From contig NZ_JAGIBI010000001.1 in the NCBI RefSeq assembly GCF_017744395.1, positions 682,001 through 746,000 on the forward strand: a DNA stretch of 64,000 nucleotides, in the 5' to 3' direction. This DNA is from Herbaspirillum sp. (GTDB taxonomy: Bacteria; Pseudomonadota; Gammaproteobacteria; Burkholderiales; Burkholderiaceae_D). The position numbers and the translations under genes are program-made. Positions within the stretch are counted from its first letter, which is position 1. Each line of letters begins with the position of its first letter. The notes below the pieces were generated by a model that was not told the DNA's origin, ran no database searches, and saw only the letters and a list, made by a program, of their open reading frames with translations. Below, one piece after another: positions 36,163 through 47,742 of this stretch.

Positions 36163-37442
36163 CACGCGCCCCGGTCTTGGGCGGTGTCTTGCGCCTTGTC
36201 GGCGAAACGCCAGACCCCGGCCACGATCGCCAGGCGGTCTTCGGCATCCAGCAGGCTGCGGCTGATATCGAGCACGGCCGCGCCGCCGGCCTGCAGGTGG
36301 AACGGCATGTCGGCGCGTTCGTCGCCGTCGCCGCCATCCAGCCAGCGCTGGCGCAGGCGCGCCTGGTCCAGCGGCGCGACCAGCCTGAGCACCTGGTCGA
36401 GCGTGTGCAACTGCGCCGCCGGGACGCCCAGCAGCGCCTCGACGTCGCCGCTCCAGGTGAAGGAAAGCCGCTGCGGGTCGATCGTATAAGCTAACTGGCG
36501 GCTGGCCGACAGCGACAGCTCGACCTCGTTCTTCCAGCGCGCGACGTCCTCGTGCAATTGCTCGCGGGTGGTCTTGAGCGCACTGATGAGCAGCGACAGC
36601 AACGACGCCACCGCCAGATAGATCTGCAGCTCCAGCAAGGCGTTGCTGGAATGCAGCTGCACCAGTTCGACGAAGGGGCCGTGCCCCAGCGAGTTGTAGA
36701 CGAAGGCCATCAGCGACAGCACCGCCACCGACAACGAACCGCCGCGCCCGCCCCACAGCAGGGTCACCAGCGCGATGAAGAACAGCGGCACATAGGTGGT
36801 GGAAAATTCGACATCGAACACCACGCGGTCGATGTCACTGTCAAAGGCCAGATAGGCCGAACCGACCATGGCGACGAAGGACGCCAGACCCAGCAGGAAC
36901 TCGGTGCGGGCGATGCCGCCGGAACGGGTGGCGCGGAACTGCGACCAGCCGGCCAGAACCGGCGTCATGATCAGGATGCCGACCAGGTCGGAGAGCGACC
37001 AGATGCGCAAGGTTCCCCAGAACGACAAGCCCTGCGTCAAGTGGAACCAGGCCGCGCCGAACAGGCCGCTGACCACGCTGGCGCCGACCCCGACCATCAG
37101 CAGGCCGCGCACGAAATACAAGCCCTCCATCGGGAACGGCGCGCGCTGCACCAGCCACACGGCGATGGCGGCCACGCCGATCTCGTCCAGCGAAAACAGC
37201 ATCATGCGCCACAGCTCGCGCTGCTCGACCCAGCCCAGCAGCACCTGGGCCGCCACCAGCAGCACCAGCAGCGGGAACCAGCGCGCCGTCGGCGTCAGCA
37301 GCAATGCGCCGACGGTGATGCCGGCCGGCAGCCAGATATAGCCGCTGGCGATGAACGCTCCATTGAGTTCATGCGAGGCGAAGCCGAACAGGAAATAGAC
37401 GGCGGCCCACACCAATGGCGCAGCAAGATTATTTGATTTCAC
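36162..37442 (-). CDS. MASE1-domain membrane sensor protein with PAS-like C-terminus and no output domain
   Basis: Membrane protein of 426 residues. The first 290 residues have eight or so hydrophobic segments matching the MASE1 sensory domain (LPAGITVGALLL, WSLSDLVGILIMTPVLA). A short coiled segment (ALKTTREQLHEDVARWKNEVELSLSAS) leads to a PAS-like region (about 310-425: LAYTIDPQRLSFTWSGDVEALLGVP). Relatives normally end in a histidine kinase, GGDEF or EAL domain; here the protein simply stops. It overlaps the downstream hydrolase gene by one base, so signalling may go to that enzyme or another partner. An N-terminal start at ATG 37442 gives a good first membrane segment. Confidence 0.8.
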   Translation of the reverse strand: MKSNNLAAPLVWAAVYFLFGFASHELNGAFIASGYIWLPAGITVGALLLTPTARWFPLLVLLVAAQVLLGWVEQRELWRMMLFSLDEIGVAAIAVWLVQRAPFPMEGLYFVRGLLMVGVGASVVSGLFGAAWFHLTQGLSFWGTLRIWSLSDLVGILIMTPVLAGWSQFRATRSGGIARTEFLLGLASFVAMVGSAYLAFDSDIDRVVFDVEFSTTYVPLFFIALVTLLWGGRGGSLSVAVLSLMAFVYNSLGHGPFVELVQLHSSNALLELQIYLAVASLLSLLISALKTTREQLHEDVARWKNEVELSLSASRQLAYTIDPQRLSFTWSGDVEALLGVPAAQLHTLDQVLRLVAPLDQARLRQRWLDGGDGDERADMPFHLQAGGAAVLDISRSLLDAEDRLAIVAGVWRFADKAQDTAQDRGA

Positions 37443-37558
37443 AGTGGAATCCCCCCCGACATGACGGCAACGGTGCCAGCGCGGTGCGCGGTCTCGGCCG
37501 CGACATTGCCGGCCATTCTATCAGCTCGTTTCATGGGATCGCACCGGCAACGCTCAAT

Positions 37559-37589
37559 AAAAAACGCCGCGACAGGCGCGGCGTTTTTC
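37559..37589. terminator. Bidirectional terminator at the end of nadC
   Basis: AAAAACGCCGC (37560-37570) is complementary to GCGGCGTTTTT (37578-37588) around a seven-base loop. The reverse strand continues as TTTTTTATTG, so it stops nadC transcription before the MASE1 gene. Confidence 0.87.
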
Positions 37590-37611
37590 GGAAGCGCGGA
37601 TATCCGCTTGC

Positions 37612-38523
37612 TCAGCCAAGCACCCGCAACGAAAAGTCCGCCGCGCGGATGTCCTTGGTCAGGCTGCCGATGGAAATGCGGTCCACGCCGGTTTCGGCGA
37701 TCTCGCGCACGGTCTCCATGTTGATGCCGCCGGAAGCCTCCAGCACGGCGCGCCCGGCATTGACGGCGACCGCTTCGCGCATCATCTCCAGCGAGAAATT
37801 GTCGAGCAGGATCGACACCGCGCCGGCGGCCAGCGCCTCTTGCAGTTCGGCGATGCTCTCCACCTCGACCTGGATGCTCACGCCGGCATCGATCTTCTGC
37901 GCGGCGTCCATCGCGGCGGTGATGCCGCCGGCGGCGGCGATGTGGTTTTCCTTGATCAGGATGCCGTCGTACAGCGCCAGCCGCTGGTTGGCGCCGCCGC
38001 CCACTCGGACCGCGTACTTCTGCGCCAGGCGCAGGCCGGGCAAGGTCTTGCGGGTGTCGAGGATGCTGGCCTTGGTGCCGGCCACCACATCGACATAGCG
38101 CCGGGTGGCGGTGGCCACGCCCGACAGCAACTGCAGGAAATTCAACGCGCCGCGTTCGGCGGTCAGCAAGGCGCGCGCCGGGCCTTCGATGGCGCAGACC
38201 TCGGTATCGGGCTGCATCAGTTCGCCTTCGGCGTAGCGCCAGTTGATCTGCAGGCGCGGGTCGAGCCGGGTCATGACCGCTTCGAACCAGGGCGCCCCGC
38301 ACAGCACGGCGGTTTCGCGCACGATCACGCGCGCCTTGACGAATTCGTTCTCGGGCACCAGCAAGCCGGTGTAGTCGCCGTCACCCACATCCTCGGCGAT
38401 AGCCTGGTTGACGTTGGCGTCGAAGGCGGCGTTGAGCGCGGCGTCGAACGGCGCGAAGGGATTCTTCAGGTTGCTGGTGGCGCTGATGCTGCTGGGGCTG
38501 GTTTTGATGGCGTGGAGTGTCAT
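37612..38523 (-). CDS. nadC: Nicotinate-nucleotide pyrophosphorylase (carboxylating)
   Basis: Quinolinate phosphoribosyltransferase. It makes nicotinate mononucleotide from quinolinate and PRPP, third step of NAD synthesis. The 303-residue product carries the family motifs [28 protein letters not shown], the KENH segment ([13 protein letters not shown]), QVEVES and [24 protein letters not shown]. Its ATG overlaps the nadA stop by four bases, so the two genes form a coupled operon. An N-terminal extension of about 25 polar residues is ordinary for betaproteobacteria. The operon ends at the adjacent terminator. Confidence 0.96.
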   Translation of the reverse strand: MTLHAIKTSPSSISATSNLKNPFAPFDAALNAAFDANVNQAIAEDVGDGDYTGLLVPENEFVKARVIVRETAVLCGAPWFEAVMTRLDPRLQINWRYAEGELMQPDTEVCAIEGPARALLTAERGALNFLQLLSGVATATRRYVDVVAGTKASILDTRKTLPGLRLAQKYAVRVGGGANQRLALYDGILIKENHIAAAGGITAAMDAAQKIDAGVSIQVEVESIAELQEALAAGAVSILLDNFSLEMMREAVAVNAGRAVLEASGGINMETVREIAETGVDRISIGSLTKDIRAADFSLRVLG

Positions 38524-39659
38524 GCTGGGCCGATTCCTGCAAACAGTTTCTGCTCGTCTTCAAGGCGGCCCGTGGGCAGCGCCTTGGCTTTCTTGCTGGC
38601 GGCGAAGTCCAGCATGCGGTCGATGCACACCACGGCCTGCCTGCCGACGGCGGGATCGACGTGGATCTCATTGGCGCCGGTTTCCAGCACGTGCAGCAGG
38701 TTCTGCAAACCGTTCATCGCCATCCAGGGGCAATGCGCGCAGCTCTTGCAGGTGGCGCTGTTGCCGGCGGTCGGCGCGTCGATGAACAGCTTTCCGGGCG
38801 CGGCCAGGCGCATCTTGTGCAGGATGCCGTTGTCGGTGGCGACGATGAACGACGGCGCGTCGGAAGCCTGCACGGCGGCGATCAGCTGCGAGGTCGAGCC
38901 GATCACATCGGCCTGCGCCACCACCGCCTCGGGCGACTCCGGGTGCACCAGCACCAGGGCCTCGGGATGCTCGGCGCGCATCAGTTCCAGTTCAACGCCC
39001 TTAAACTCGTCGTGCACCAGGCAGGAGCCTTGCCACAGCAGCATGTCGGCGCCGGTCTGTTTCTGGATGTAGCTGCCCAGGTGCTTGTCCGGCGCCCACA
39101 GGATCTTCTTGCCCTGCGCATGCAGGTGCTGCACGATCTCCAGTCCGATGGACGAGGTCACCATCCAGTCGGCGCGCGCCTTCACGGCGGCGCTGGTATT
39201 GGCGTAGACCACCACGGTGCGGTCCGGGTGCTGGTCGCAGAAGGCGGCGAATTCGTCCGGCGCGCAGCCCAGGTCGAGCGAGCAGGTGGCGTCCAGGTCA
39301 GGCATCAGGATGCGCTTTTCCGGGCTCAGGATCTTGGCGGTCTCGCCCATGAAGCGCACGCCGGCCACGACCAGCGTCTTGGCCGGATGGTCGCGCCCGA
39401 AGCGCGCCATCTCCAGCGAATCGGACACGCAGCCGCCGGTTTCTTCGGCCAGGTCCTGCAGGTCGGCGTCGACATAGTAGTGCGACACCAGCACCGCTTC
39501 CTTTTCCTTGAGCAGTTGCCGGATGCGCGCCTTGAGGCTGGCGCGCTCTTCTGCGCTGGGCGTCGGCGGCACCTTGGCCCAGGCATTGGCGGTACAACTT
39601 CCGCCGGTCTCCATTTGCGGCCGCTCGAATTCGACGACCTTGGTTGCTATTGCTTGCAT
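38520..39659 (-). CDS. nadA: Quinolinate synthase
   Basis: 4Fe-4S enzyme that condenses iminoaspartate (from NadB) with dihydroxyacetone phosphate to give quinolinate. The 379-residue product has [17 protein letters not shown], the [10 protein letters not shown] segment, GSCLVHDEF and the C-terminal cysteine cluster [13 protein letters not shown]. These contribute the three cluster ligands. It precedes nadC with a four-base overlap and follows ybiT by 33 bases, so read-through from ybiT is possible. It overlaps nothing else and the ATG at 39659 gives the normal length. Confidence 0.96.
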   Translation of the reverse strand: MQAIATKVVEFERPQMETGGSCTANAWAKVPPTPSAEERASLKARIRQLLKEKEAVLVSHYYVDADLQDLAEETGGCVSDSLEMARFGRDHPAKTLVVAGVRFMGETAKILSPEKRILMPDLDATCSLDLGCAPDEFAAFCDQHPDRTVVVYANTSAAVKARADWMVTSSIGLEIVQHLHAQGKKILWAPDKHLGSYIQKQTGADMLLWQGSCLVHDEFKGVELELMRAEHPEALVLVHPESPEAVVAQADVIGSTSQLIAAVQASDAPSFIVATDNGILHKMRLAAPGKLFIDAPTAGNSATCKSCAHCPWMAMNGLQNLLHVLETGANEIHVDPAVGRQAVVCIDRMLDFAASKKAKALPTGRLEDEQKLFAGIGPA

Positions 39660-39692
39660 GACGGTGGGTTGGCTGTGCGCGGGTTATACGGA

Positions 39693-41291
39693 TTATTCGA
39701 TGCCCTGGCTGGCCAGGTAGTCTTCGTAGTTGCCCTGGAAGTCGATGATCTTGCCATCCTTCACCTCCAGGATGCGGGTCGCCAGCGAGGACACGAATTC
39801 GCGGTCGTGCGACACGAAGATCAGCGTGCCGGCGTATTTTTCCAGCGCGATGTTGAGCGATTCGATGGACTCCATGTCCATGTGGTTGGTCGGCTCGTCC
39901 ATCAGCAGCACGTTGTGGCGGCCCAGCATCAGCTTGCCGTACATCATGCGGCCCTTTTCACCGCCGGACAGCACCTTGACCGACTTCTTGACGTCGTCGC
40001 CGGAGAACAGCAGGCGGCCCAGGATGCCGCGCACGGCCTGGTCGTCATCACCCTCTTGCGTCCACATGCCCATCCAGTCGGTCAGGGTCTCGCCCTTGGC
40101 GAATTCCTCGGTCGGGTCTTGCGGCATGTAGCCGACGTTGGCGTTCTCGGCCCACTTGACCACGCCGGAATCCGGATGCAGGCCGGCCACGTCGCCGCCG
40201 ATGCTGCGCAGCAGGGTCGTCTTGCCGGCGCCGTTGGCGCCGATGATGGCGATCTTCTCGCCGGCTTCGACCATGATGCTGAAGTTCTTGAAGATGTCGC
40301 GGTCGTAGGTCTTGGAAATGCCTTGCGTCTCCACCGCCAGGCGGTGCAGCTTCTTCTCGCCTTCGAAGCGGATGAAGGGGTTCACGCGGGACGACGGCTT
40401 GACGTCCTCGACCTTGATCTTGTCGATCTGCTTGGCGCGCGAAGTCGCCTGGCGCGCCTTGGACTTGTTGGCCGAGAAGCGGCGCACGAAGTCCTGCAGT
40501 TCGGCGACCTTTTCCTTGGCCTTGGCGTTGGCCGCCATTTGCTGCGCGCGCGCCTGCGACGAAGCCAGCATGTAGTCGTCGTAGTTGCCCGGGTAGATCT
40601 TCAGCGTGCCGTAGTCCATGTCGGCCATGTGGGTGCAGACCTGGTTCAGGAAGTGGCGGTCGTGGGAAATGATGATCATGGTGGAATTGCGCTCGTTGAG
40701 CACGTTTTCCAGCCAGCGGATGGTGTCGATGTCCAGGTTGTTGGTCGGTTCGTCCAGCAGCAGGATGTCGGGATTGGAGAACAGCGCCTGCGCCAGCAGC
40801 ACACGCAGCTTCCAGCCGGGCGCGACGTTGCTCATCGGGCCGTTGTGCTGTTCGATGGGCACGCCCACGCCCAGCAGCAGCTCGCCGGCGCGCGCTTCGG
40901 CGGTGTAGCCGTCGTACTCGGCGAACTTGGCCTCCAGGTCGGCGGCCTTCATGTAGTCGTCGTCGGTGGCTTCCGGATTGGCGTAGATCGCATCGCGTTC
41001 GGACATCGCCGCCCACATCTCGACGTGGCCCATCATCACCACGTCCAGCACGCGCATTTCTTCATAGGCGAACTGGTCCTGGCGCAGCTTGCCCAGGCGT
41101 TCGTTGACGTCCAGGCTGACGTTGCCGGCCGAAGGTTCGAGGTCGCCGCCGAGGATCTTCATGAAGGTCGACTTGCCGCAACCGTTGGCGCCGATGAGGC
41201 CATAGCGGTTGCCGTCGCCGAACTTGACGGAGATGTTCTCGAACAACGGCTTGGCGCCGAACTGCATGGTGATGTTAGCGGTGGATAGCAC
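39693..41291 (-). CDS. ybiT: ABC-F family ATPase, YbiT-like
   Basis: Cytoplasmic ABC-F protein with two ATPase domains joined by the P-site tRNA interaction linker, acting on ribosomes and not in transport. The 532-residue product begins [21 protein letters not shown] (GTG start) and has Walker [10 protein letters not shown] and GANGAGKTT, signatures [18 protein letters not shown] and [14 protein letters not shown], and Walker [12 protein letters not shown] and [11 protein letters not shown]. It ends [12 protein letters not shown], closely matching E. coli YbiT. AAGG lies about eight bases before the GTG. A 49-codon upstream extension is rejected. Its position ahead of nadA-nadC is probably incidental, although the spacing allows co-transcription. 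Confidence 0.93.
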   Translation of the reverse strand: MLSTANITMQFGAKPLFENISVKFGDGNRYGLIGANGCGKSTFMKILGGDLEPSAGNVSLDVNERLGKLRQDQFAYEEMRVLDVVMMGHVEMWAAMSERDAIYANPEATDDDYMKAADLEAKFAEYDGYTAEARAGELLLGVGVPIEQHNGPMSNVAPGWKLRVLLAQALFSNPDILLLDEPTNNLDIDTIRWLENVLNERNSTMIIISHDRHFLNQVCTHMADMDYGTLKIYPGNYDDYMLASSQARAQQMAANAKAKEKVAELQDFVRRFSANKSKARQATSRAKQIDKIKVEDVKPSSRVNPFIRFEGEKKLHRLAVETQGISKTYDRDIFKNFSIMVEAGEKIAIIGANGAGKTTLLRSIGGDVAGLHPDSGVVKWAENANVGYMPQDPTEEFAKGETLTDWMGMWTQEGDDDQAVRGILGRLLFSGDDVKKSVKVLSGGEKGRMMYGKLMLGRHNVLLMDEPTNHMDMESIESLNIALEKYAGTLIFVSHDREFVSSLATRILEVKDGKIIDFQGNYEDYLASQGIE

Positions 41292-41537
41292 TGCGGAAAC
41301 CTTTTCAAAAATGAAACCTGCGCGCGGCGGCCATGGAAATCTTGCCGCAGGGCGCGCGAAACCTTGCATTTTACCATTGTGGGCGCGCCCCGGCTTGACT
41401 TGCGGGCCGGATGACGCCGCTTTCTTTCCCTGCGGCAAAGGCGATGCATGCCGCCGATCTTGCCTGAACTACAATGACCGGGATTTTTAACCGGCTGTAG
41501 CGCTCCAATGGGCTTCGCAGCCAACGCCACGGATCAT

Positions 41538-42113
41538 ATGAAGCTAGCAAAAAACCTGCCCAGCCGCCATTGGGCCGCCGCCCTCGCCTTCGGCTTGTGC
41601 TCGGCCACGGGGGCCCATGCCGCCTACAACGTCTGGACCAACGAATACAGCGTCTCCAAAAAGGAATTGGAGACGGCAATCGCGCCGCAGTTTCCGCGCA
41701 AGCTGCGCTATATGGAGATTTTCGAGGTCACGCTGAGCAACCCGCGGCTGGGCATGGATCCGGACAAGAACCGCCTGACCACCGTGGTCGATGCGCAGAT
41801 CGCCAATCCGCTGCTGTTCGCCAAACCGGTCAATGCGGCGCTGACCATGAGCAGCGGCTTCAAGTACGATCCCGCCACGCGTTCGCTGCGGCTGGATGCG
41901 CCCAAGGTGGAAAACGTCGATTCGCAAGACCTGCCGCCGCAATACGGCCAGCAGTTGAGCGCGCTGGGCAACGCCGCCGCCGACAAGCTGCTGCGCGACT
42001 ATGCGGTCTACACCTTCACGCCCGAACAGCTGCAGATGAACGGCAAGCGTTTCGAGCCGGGCAAGATCACCGTGGAAAAGGATGCGGTGAAGGTCGAGAT
42101 CAAGGAGCAGTAA
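41538..42113 (+). CDS. DUF1439 (YceB-like) exported protein
   Basis: Exported protein of 191 residues with a signal peptide (MKLAKNLPSRHWAAALAFGL, cleavage near GAHA-AY). The mature domain (YSVSKKELETAIAPQFPRKLRYMEIFEVTLSNPRLGMDPDKNR) fits the DUF1439 family, a lipid-binding-like fold seen in E. coli YceB. No lipobox Cys is present at the cleavage site, so it is soluble periplasmic rather than a lipoprotein. The ATG at 41538 is preferred over one ten codons upstream because it gives a clean signal peptide. It converges on ldcA with three bases between the stops. Function unknown. Confidence 0.8.
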   Translation: MKLAKNLPSRHWAAALAFGLCSATGAHAAYNVWTNEYSVSKKELETAIAPQFPRKLRYMEIFEVTLSNPRLGMDPDKNRLTTVVDAQIANPLLFAKPVNAALTMSSGFKYDPATRSLRLDAPKVENVDSQDLPPQYGQQLSALGNAAADKLLRDYAVYTFTPEQLQMNGKRFEPGKITVEKDAVKVEIKEQ

Positions 42114-42116
42114 AAA

Positions 42117-44115
<1,999 letters not shown>

Positions 44116-44192
44116 GAATCTGTATTTTCAATGAGAAGCCCGCCGAAGCATGTCCGGCAAGCGATAAGCGATTGTAATCAGGTCGGGGAGCG

Positions 44193-44828
44193 TCAGGGAA
44201 TATTCAGCAGCTTGTGCGTCTGGATGCTCAGTTTCCACTTCGGGTTGTTCTTGACCATTTCGATGGCCAGTCGGGTGTTGGCGGCGGCGTCGGGGCCGTC
44301 CATGGGCTGCAGCAGGAAGTTCTGGAAGTCCAGCTTCTCGTACTCGGCCAGCGGCTGGCCGGGCTGCGGCACCACTACCTTCAGTTCGCTGCCGCGCGTG
44401 ACCTTCAGTTCGGAACCCATCTTGGGGCTGACGCAAATCCAGTCCACGCCCGGCGGCACGGGAATGGTGCCGTTGGTCTCGATGGCGATCTCGAAACCGG
44501 CCGCGTGCATGGCGTCGATCAGCGGGCCATCCAGTTGCAGCAGCGGCTCGCCGCCGGTGAAGACCACGTACTTGCTGGGCGCATAGGTGGTCGGCCACAG
44601 GTTGTCGATCTTCGCGGCCAACTCCTCGGGCGACTTGAACTTGCCGCCGTTCTCGCCGTCGGTGCCGACGAAATCGGTGTCGCAGAATTGGCAAATCGCC
44701 TTGTTGCGGTCTTCTTCGCGGCCCGTCCACAGGTTGCAGCCGGAAAAACGGCAAAACACCGCCGGCCGGCCGGCGTGGGCGCCCTCGCCTTGCAAGGTAT
44801 AGAAGATTTCTTTGATGCTGTAGGTCAC
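44193..44828 (-). CDS. queE: 7-carboxy-7-deazaguanine synthase
   Basis: Radical SAM enzyme that contracts the pterin ring to 7-carboxy-7-deazaguanine in queuosine synthesis. The 211-residue product has the cluster motif as C-x14-C-x2-C (GCNLWTGREEDRNKAICQFC), not the usual C-x3-C-x2-C; this expanded form is known from the Burkholderia multivorans enzyme. Other blocks are FYTLQGEGAHAGRPAVF, FTGGEPLLQ, ETNG and the C-terminal LSIQTHKLL. It is the promoter-proximal gene of the queE-queD-tadA-ldcA run. Confidence 0.95.
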   Translation of the reverse strand: MTYSIKEIFYTLQGEGAHAGRPAVFCRFSGCNLWTGREEDRNKAICQFCDTDFVGTDGENGGKFKSPEELAAKIDNLWPTTYAPSKYVVFTGGEPLLQLDGPLIDAMHAAGFEIAIETNGTIPVPPGVDWICVSPKMGSELKVTRGSELKVVVPQPGQPLAEYEKLDFQNFLLQPMDGPDAAANTRLAIEMVKNNPKWKLSIQTHKLLNIP

Positions 44829-44921
44829 GATATTGCTGCGGAAAGGGGCTGGTGCGCCGATGAAAATGATTGTGTAAATACCTGATATTTCAGGAAATTT
44901 TCCCGATCGACCGAGAGCGTC

Positions 44922-44927
44922 ATTATA
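44922..44927 (-). promoter_or_regulatory. Probable queE promoter -10
   Basis: A perfect reverse-strand TATAAT lies about 95 bases before the queE start. The -35 region is poor. The leader contains the small dyad CCTGAAATATCAGG (44894-44881). No preQ1 riboswitch fold could be built by eye. Confidence 0.45.
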
Positions 44928-44989
44928 GCGCCCCGGCGTCCGGTATGCCGCTCCTGTTACACTGCTGGCCTGTTTCCGCTGCCTGTGCC

Positions 44990-45358
44990 ATGAACATGCC
45001 TGCCATCACTGAATTTCGCCAACAAACGCCAACGCCAGAATACGATCATCCGCGCGAAGAACGCAGGCTGGATGGCAATCCCAAACGCACCACCTGGAAC
45101 CACTTCACCAACGCCAGCGGCGAAGTCAGCGCCGGCATCTGGGCCTGCGAGAAAGGCAGCTGGCGCATCGCCTTCGCGCCCAACAAGGATGAATATTTCT
45201 ACGTGCTGGAAGGCCGCTGCCGCGTCATCGACGAGCAAGGCCATGCCGCGGAAGCCGGCCCGGGCGATGCTTTGGTGATCCCCGGCGGCTTCAAGGGCGT
45301 CTTTGAAGTCGTGGAGCCGGTGCGCAAGCACTATGTGATCGTGGAACGGGCGGCCTGA
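44990..45358 (+). CDS. Cupin-domain protein (EutQ/DUF861-like)
   Basis: Single-domain cupin of 122 residues. The core reads GIWACEKGSWRIAFAPNKDEYFYVLEGRCRVIDEQG with PGDALVIPGGFKGVFEVVEPVRKHYVI, the usual two cupin motifs with the Trp-rich start of the DUF861 group. It lies divergent from queE and convergent with the OsmC-YcaO gene. ATG 44990 is followed two codons later by another ATG. Enzymatic role unknown; related proteins include ureidoglycolate-type and ethanolamine-associated cupins, but no such pathway genes are adjacent. Confidence 0.78.
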   Translation: MNMPAITEFRQQTPTPEYDHPREERRLDGNPKRTTWNHFTNASGEVSAGIWACEKGSWRIAFAPNKDEYFYVLEGRCRVIDEQGHAAEAGPGDALVIPGGFKGVFEVVEPVRKHYVIVERAA

Positions 45359-45387
45359 CTTGTCCGCCCGCTCCGGGTAACGCACAA

Positions 45388-47592
45388 TCAGTTCTTTACG
45401 CCTGCCGCCTTGGCCCGCGCCTTGTGCAGCTTCCGGTAGCTGTCGAGCAGACGGTGGTGTCGGTCCAGCCCTTCCAGTTTCATGCTGGTCGGCGTCAGCC
45501 CGTAGAAACGCACGCTGCCGTCCACTGAGCCGATGACCGCATCCATCCGTTCATTGCCGAACATGCGGCGGAAGTTGGCTTCGTAATCTGCCAGTTCCAG
45601 TTCCTCGTCGAGCAGCACCTCCAGCACCACGTTCAAGGCCTGGTAGAACAAGCCGCGCTCGACCGTATTGTCGTTGTACTGCAGGAAGGCGCCGACCAGT
45701 TCATGCGCCTCCTCGTACTGCTTCAAGGCCAGGCGGATCAGCAGCTTCAGCTCAAGCACCGTCAACTGTCCCCACTCGGTGTTTTCGTCGAACTCTATGC
45801 CGATCAAGGTCGCGATGTCCGAATACTCGTCCAGCTCATTGTTTTCCAGGCGATCCAGCAGCGCAGCCAGGCTGGCGTCGTCCAGGCGATGCAGGTTCAG
45901 GATATCGGCGCGGAACAGCAGCGCCTTGTTGGTGTTGTCCCAGATTAGGTCCTCGATCGGATAAATCTCGGAATAGCCCGGCACCAGTATCCGGCAGGCC
46001 GTTGCGCCCAACTGGTCGTACACCGCCACGTAGGCTTCCTTGCCGAGGTCCGCGAGAATGCCGAACAAGGCGGCCGCTTCGTCGGCATTGGAGTTTTCCC
46101 CCCTGCCGGAAAAATCCCATTCGACAAATTCGAAATCCGCCTTTGCGCTGAAAAAGCGCCACGACACGATGCCGCTGGAATCGATGAAATGCTCGACGAA
46201 GTTGTTGGGCTCGGTCACCGCGTTGCTTTCGAAGGTCGGCTGCGGCAAATCGTTCAGGCCTTCGAAGCTGCGTCCCTGCAGCAATTCCGTCAGGCTGCGC
46301 TCCAGCGCCACCTCGAAGCTGGGATGCGCGCCGAACGAGGCAAAGACGCCGCCGGTGCGCGGGTTCATCAGGGTCACGCACATCACCGGATAAGTCCCGC
46401 CCAGCGACGCGTCCTTGACCAGCACCGGGAAGCCCTGCTCTTCCAGCCCCTGGATCCCGGCCACAATGCCGGGATATTTCGCCAGCACCTCTTGCGGCAC
46501 GTCGGGCAAGGCGATTTCGCCTTCCAGGATTTCACGCTTGACCGCCCGCTCGAAGATTTCGGACAGGCATTGCACCTGCGCTTCGGCCAGCGTATTGCCG
46601 GCGCTCATGCCGTTGCTGACGAACAGGTTTTCGATCAGGTTGGACGGGAAATACACCGTTTCGCCATCCGACTGCCGCACATACGGCAGCGAGCAGATGC
46701 CGCGCTCGGCATTGCCGGAATTAGTGTCGACCAGGTGCGAGGCGCGCAGCTCGCCGTCCGGGTTGTAGATATCGAGGCAGTACTTGTCGAGGATCTCTTT
46801 CGGCAGCGCATCCTTGCGGCCCGGCTTGAACCAGCGCTCGTTCGGGTAATGCACGAACTCGGCGTTGGCGATGTCTTCGCCCCAGTAGGAGCCGGCGTAG
46901 AAATGGTTGTTGCTGATGCGCTCGATGTACTCGCCCAGCGCCGACGCCAGCGCGCTTTCCTTGGTCGCTCCCTTGCCGTTGGTGAAACACATCGGCGAAT
47001 GTGCGTCGCGGATATGCAGCGACCACACATTGGGAATGATGTTGCGCCACGAGGCGATTTCGATCTTGATGCCCAGGTCCGCCAGCACGCCCGACATATT
47101 GGCGATGGTCTGCTCCAGCGGCAGGTCCTTGCCCAGGATATAGGTGCTGGCGTCGCCGTCCGGCTTCACCGTCAGCAGAGCCTGCGCATCGGCATCCAGA
47201 TTCTCGACTTCTTCAATGACGAACTCGGGGCCTTCCTGCACCACCTTCTTGACGGTACAGCGCTCGATGGAACGCAGGATGCCCCGGCGGTCGGCTTCCG
47301 AAATATCGGCCGGCAATTCGACCTGGATCTTGAAGGTCTGCTGGTAACGGTTTTCCGGGTCGACGATATTGTTCTGCGACAGGCGGATGTTTTCGGTCGG
47401 GATGTTGCGCGTATTGCAGTACAACTTCACGAAATAAGCCGCGCACAGTGCAGACGAAGCCAGGAAGTAATCGAAGGGACCGGGCGCCGAGCCGTCGCCC
47501 TTGTAGCGGATGGGCTGGTCGGCGATGACGGTGAAGTCGTCGAACTTGGCTTCGAGACGCAACTTGTCGAGGAAGTTGACTTTAATTTCCAT
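45388..47592 (-). CDS. ycaO: OsmC-YcaO fusion protein
   Basis: Two-domain protein of 734 residues. The N-terminal 140 or so residues resemble OsmC peroxidase/hydrolase folds (FDYFLASSALCAAYFVKLYCNTRNI). The rest is a YcaO ATP-binding domain with the substrate-binding Glu-rich segments KESALASALGEYIERISNNHF and LSEIFERAVKREI, and the C-terminal TPR-like region seen in E. coli YcaO. YcaO proteins activate amide bonds with ATP; E. coli YcaO has been linked to ribosomal protein S12 beta-methylthiolation. No azole or thioamide peptide cluster is adjacent. It stands alone upstream of the accessory region. Confidence 0.88.
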   Translation of the reverse strand: MEIKVNFLDKLRLEAKFDDFTVIADQPIRYKGDGSAPGPFDYFLASSALCAAYFVKLYCNTRNIPTENIRLSQNNIVDPENRYQQTFKIQVELPADISEADRRGILRSIERCTVKKVVQEGPEFVIEEVENLDADAQALLTVKPDGDASTYILGKDLPLEQTIANMSGVLADLGIKIEIASWRNIIPNVWSLHIRDAHSPMCFTNGKGATKESALASALGEYIERISNNHFYAGSYWGEDIANAEFVHYPNERWFKPGRKDALPKEILDKYCLDIYNPDGELRASHLVDTNSGNAERGICSLPYVRQSDGETVYFPSNLIENLFVSNGMSAGNTLAEAQVQCLSEIFERAVKREILEGEIALPDVPQEVLAKYPGIVAGIQGLEEQGFPVLVKDASLGGTYPVMCVTLMNPRTGGVFASFGAHPSFEVALERSLTELLQGRSFEGLNDLPQPTFESNAVTEPNNFVEHFIDSSGIVSWRFFSAKADFEFVEWDFSGRGENSNADEAAALFGILADLGKEAYVAVYDQLGATACRILVPGYSEIYPIEDLIWDNTNKALLFRADILNLHRLDDASLAALLDRLENNELDEYSDIATLIGIEFDENTEWGQLTVLELKLLIRLALKQYEEAHELVGAFLQYNDNTVERGLFYQALNVVLEVLLDEELELADYEANFRRMFGNERMDAVIGSVDGSVRFYGLTPTSMKLEGLDRHHRLLDSYRKLHKARAKAAGVKN

Positions 47593-47699
47593 GAGGGAAC
47601 TCTAAAAATGGTGCTGAAAGGAGGTGGGCGCCATTATCCCCGTCAGGTCGGCGCCCTGCAAAACATTCTCGCGCTCATTACACAAGAAAATGCAGTATG

Positions 47700-47707
47700 A
47701 TGTACAT
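47700..47707. promoter_or_regulatory. Possible antitoxin operator
   Basis: The palindrome ATGTACAT lies 35 bases before the antitoxin start, next to an AT-rich segment. This is the position expected for an autorepressing antitoxin site, but the match rests on position only. Confidence 0.3.
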
Positions 47708-47742
47708 TATTTAGCACAATTTATAGGCCTTCGGAGCATTCC

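Noticed and set aside
38517..41288. Forward-strand frame of 923 codons
   Set aside because: It covers nadA and ybiT in antisense and has the Val/His/Gln-rich composition of a shadow frame in high-GC DNA.
44829..44989. preQ1 riboswitch before queE
   Set aside because: The leader has a small dyad but not the conserved C-rich loop and A-rich tail of preQ1 aptamers.
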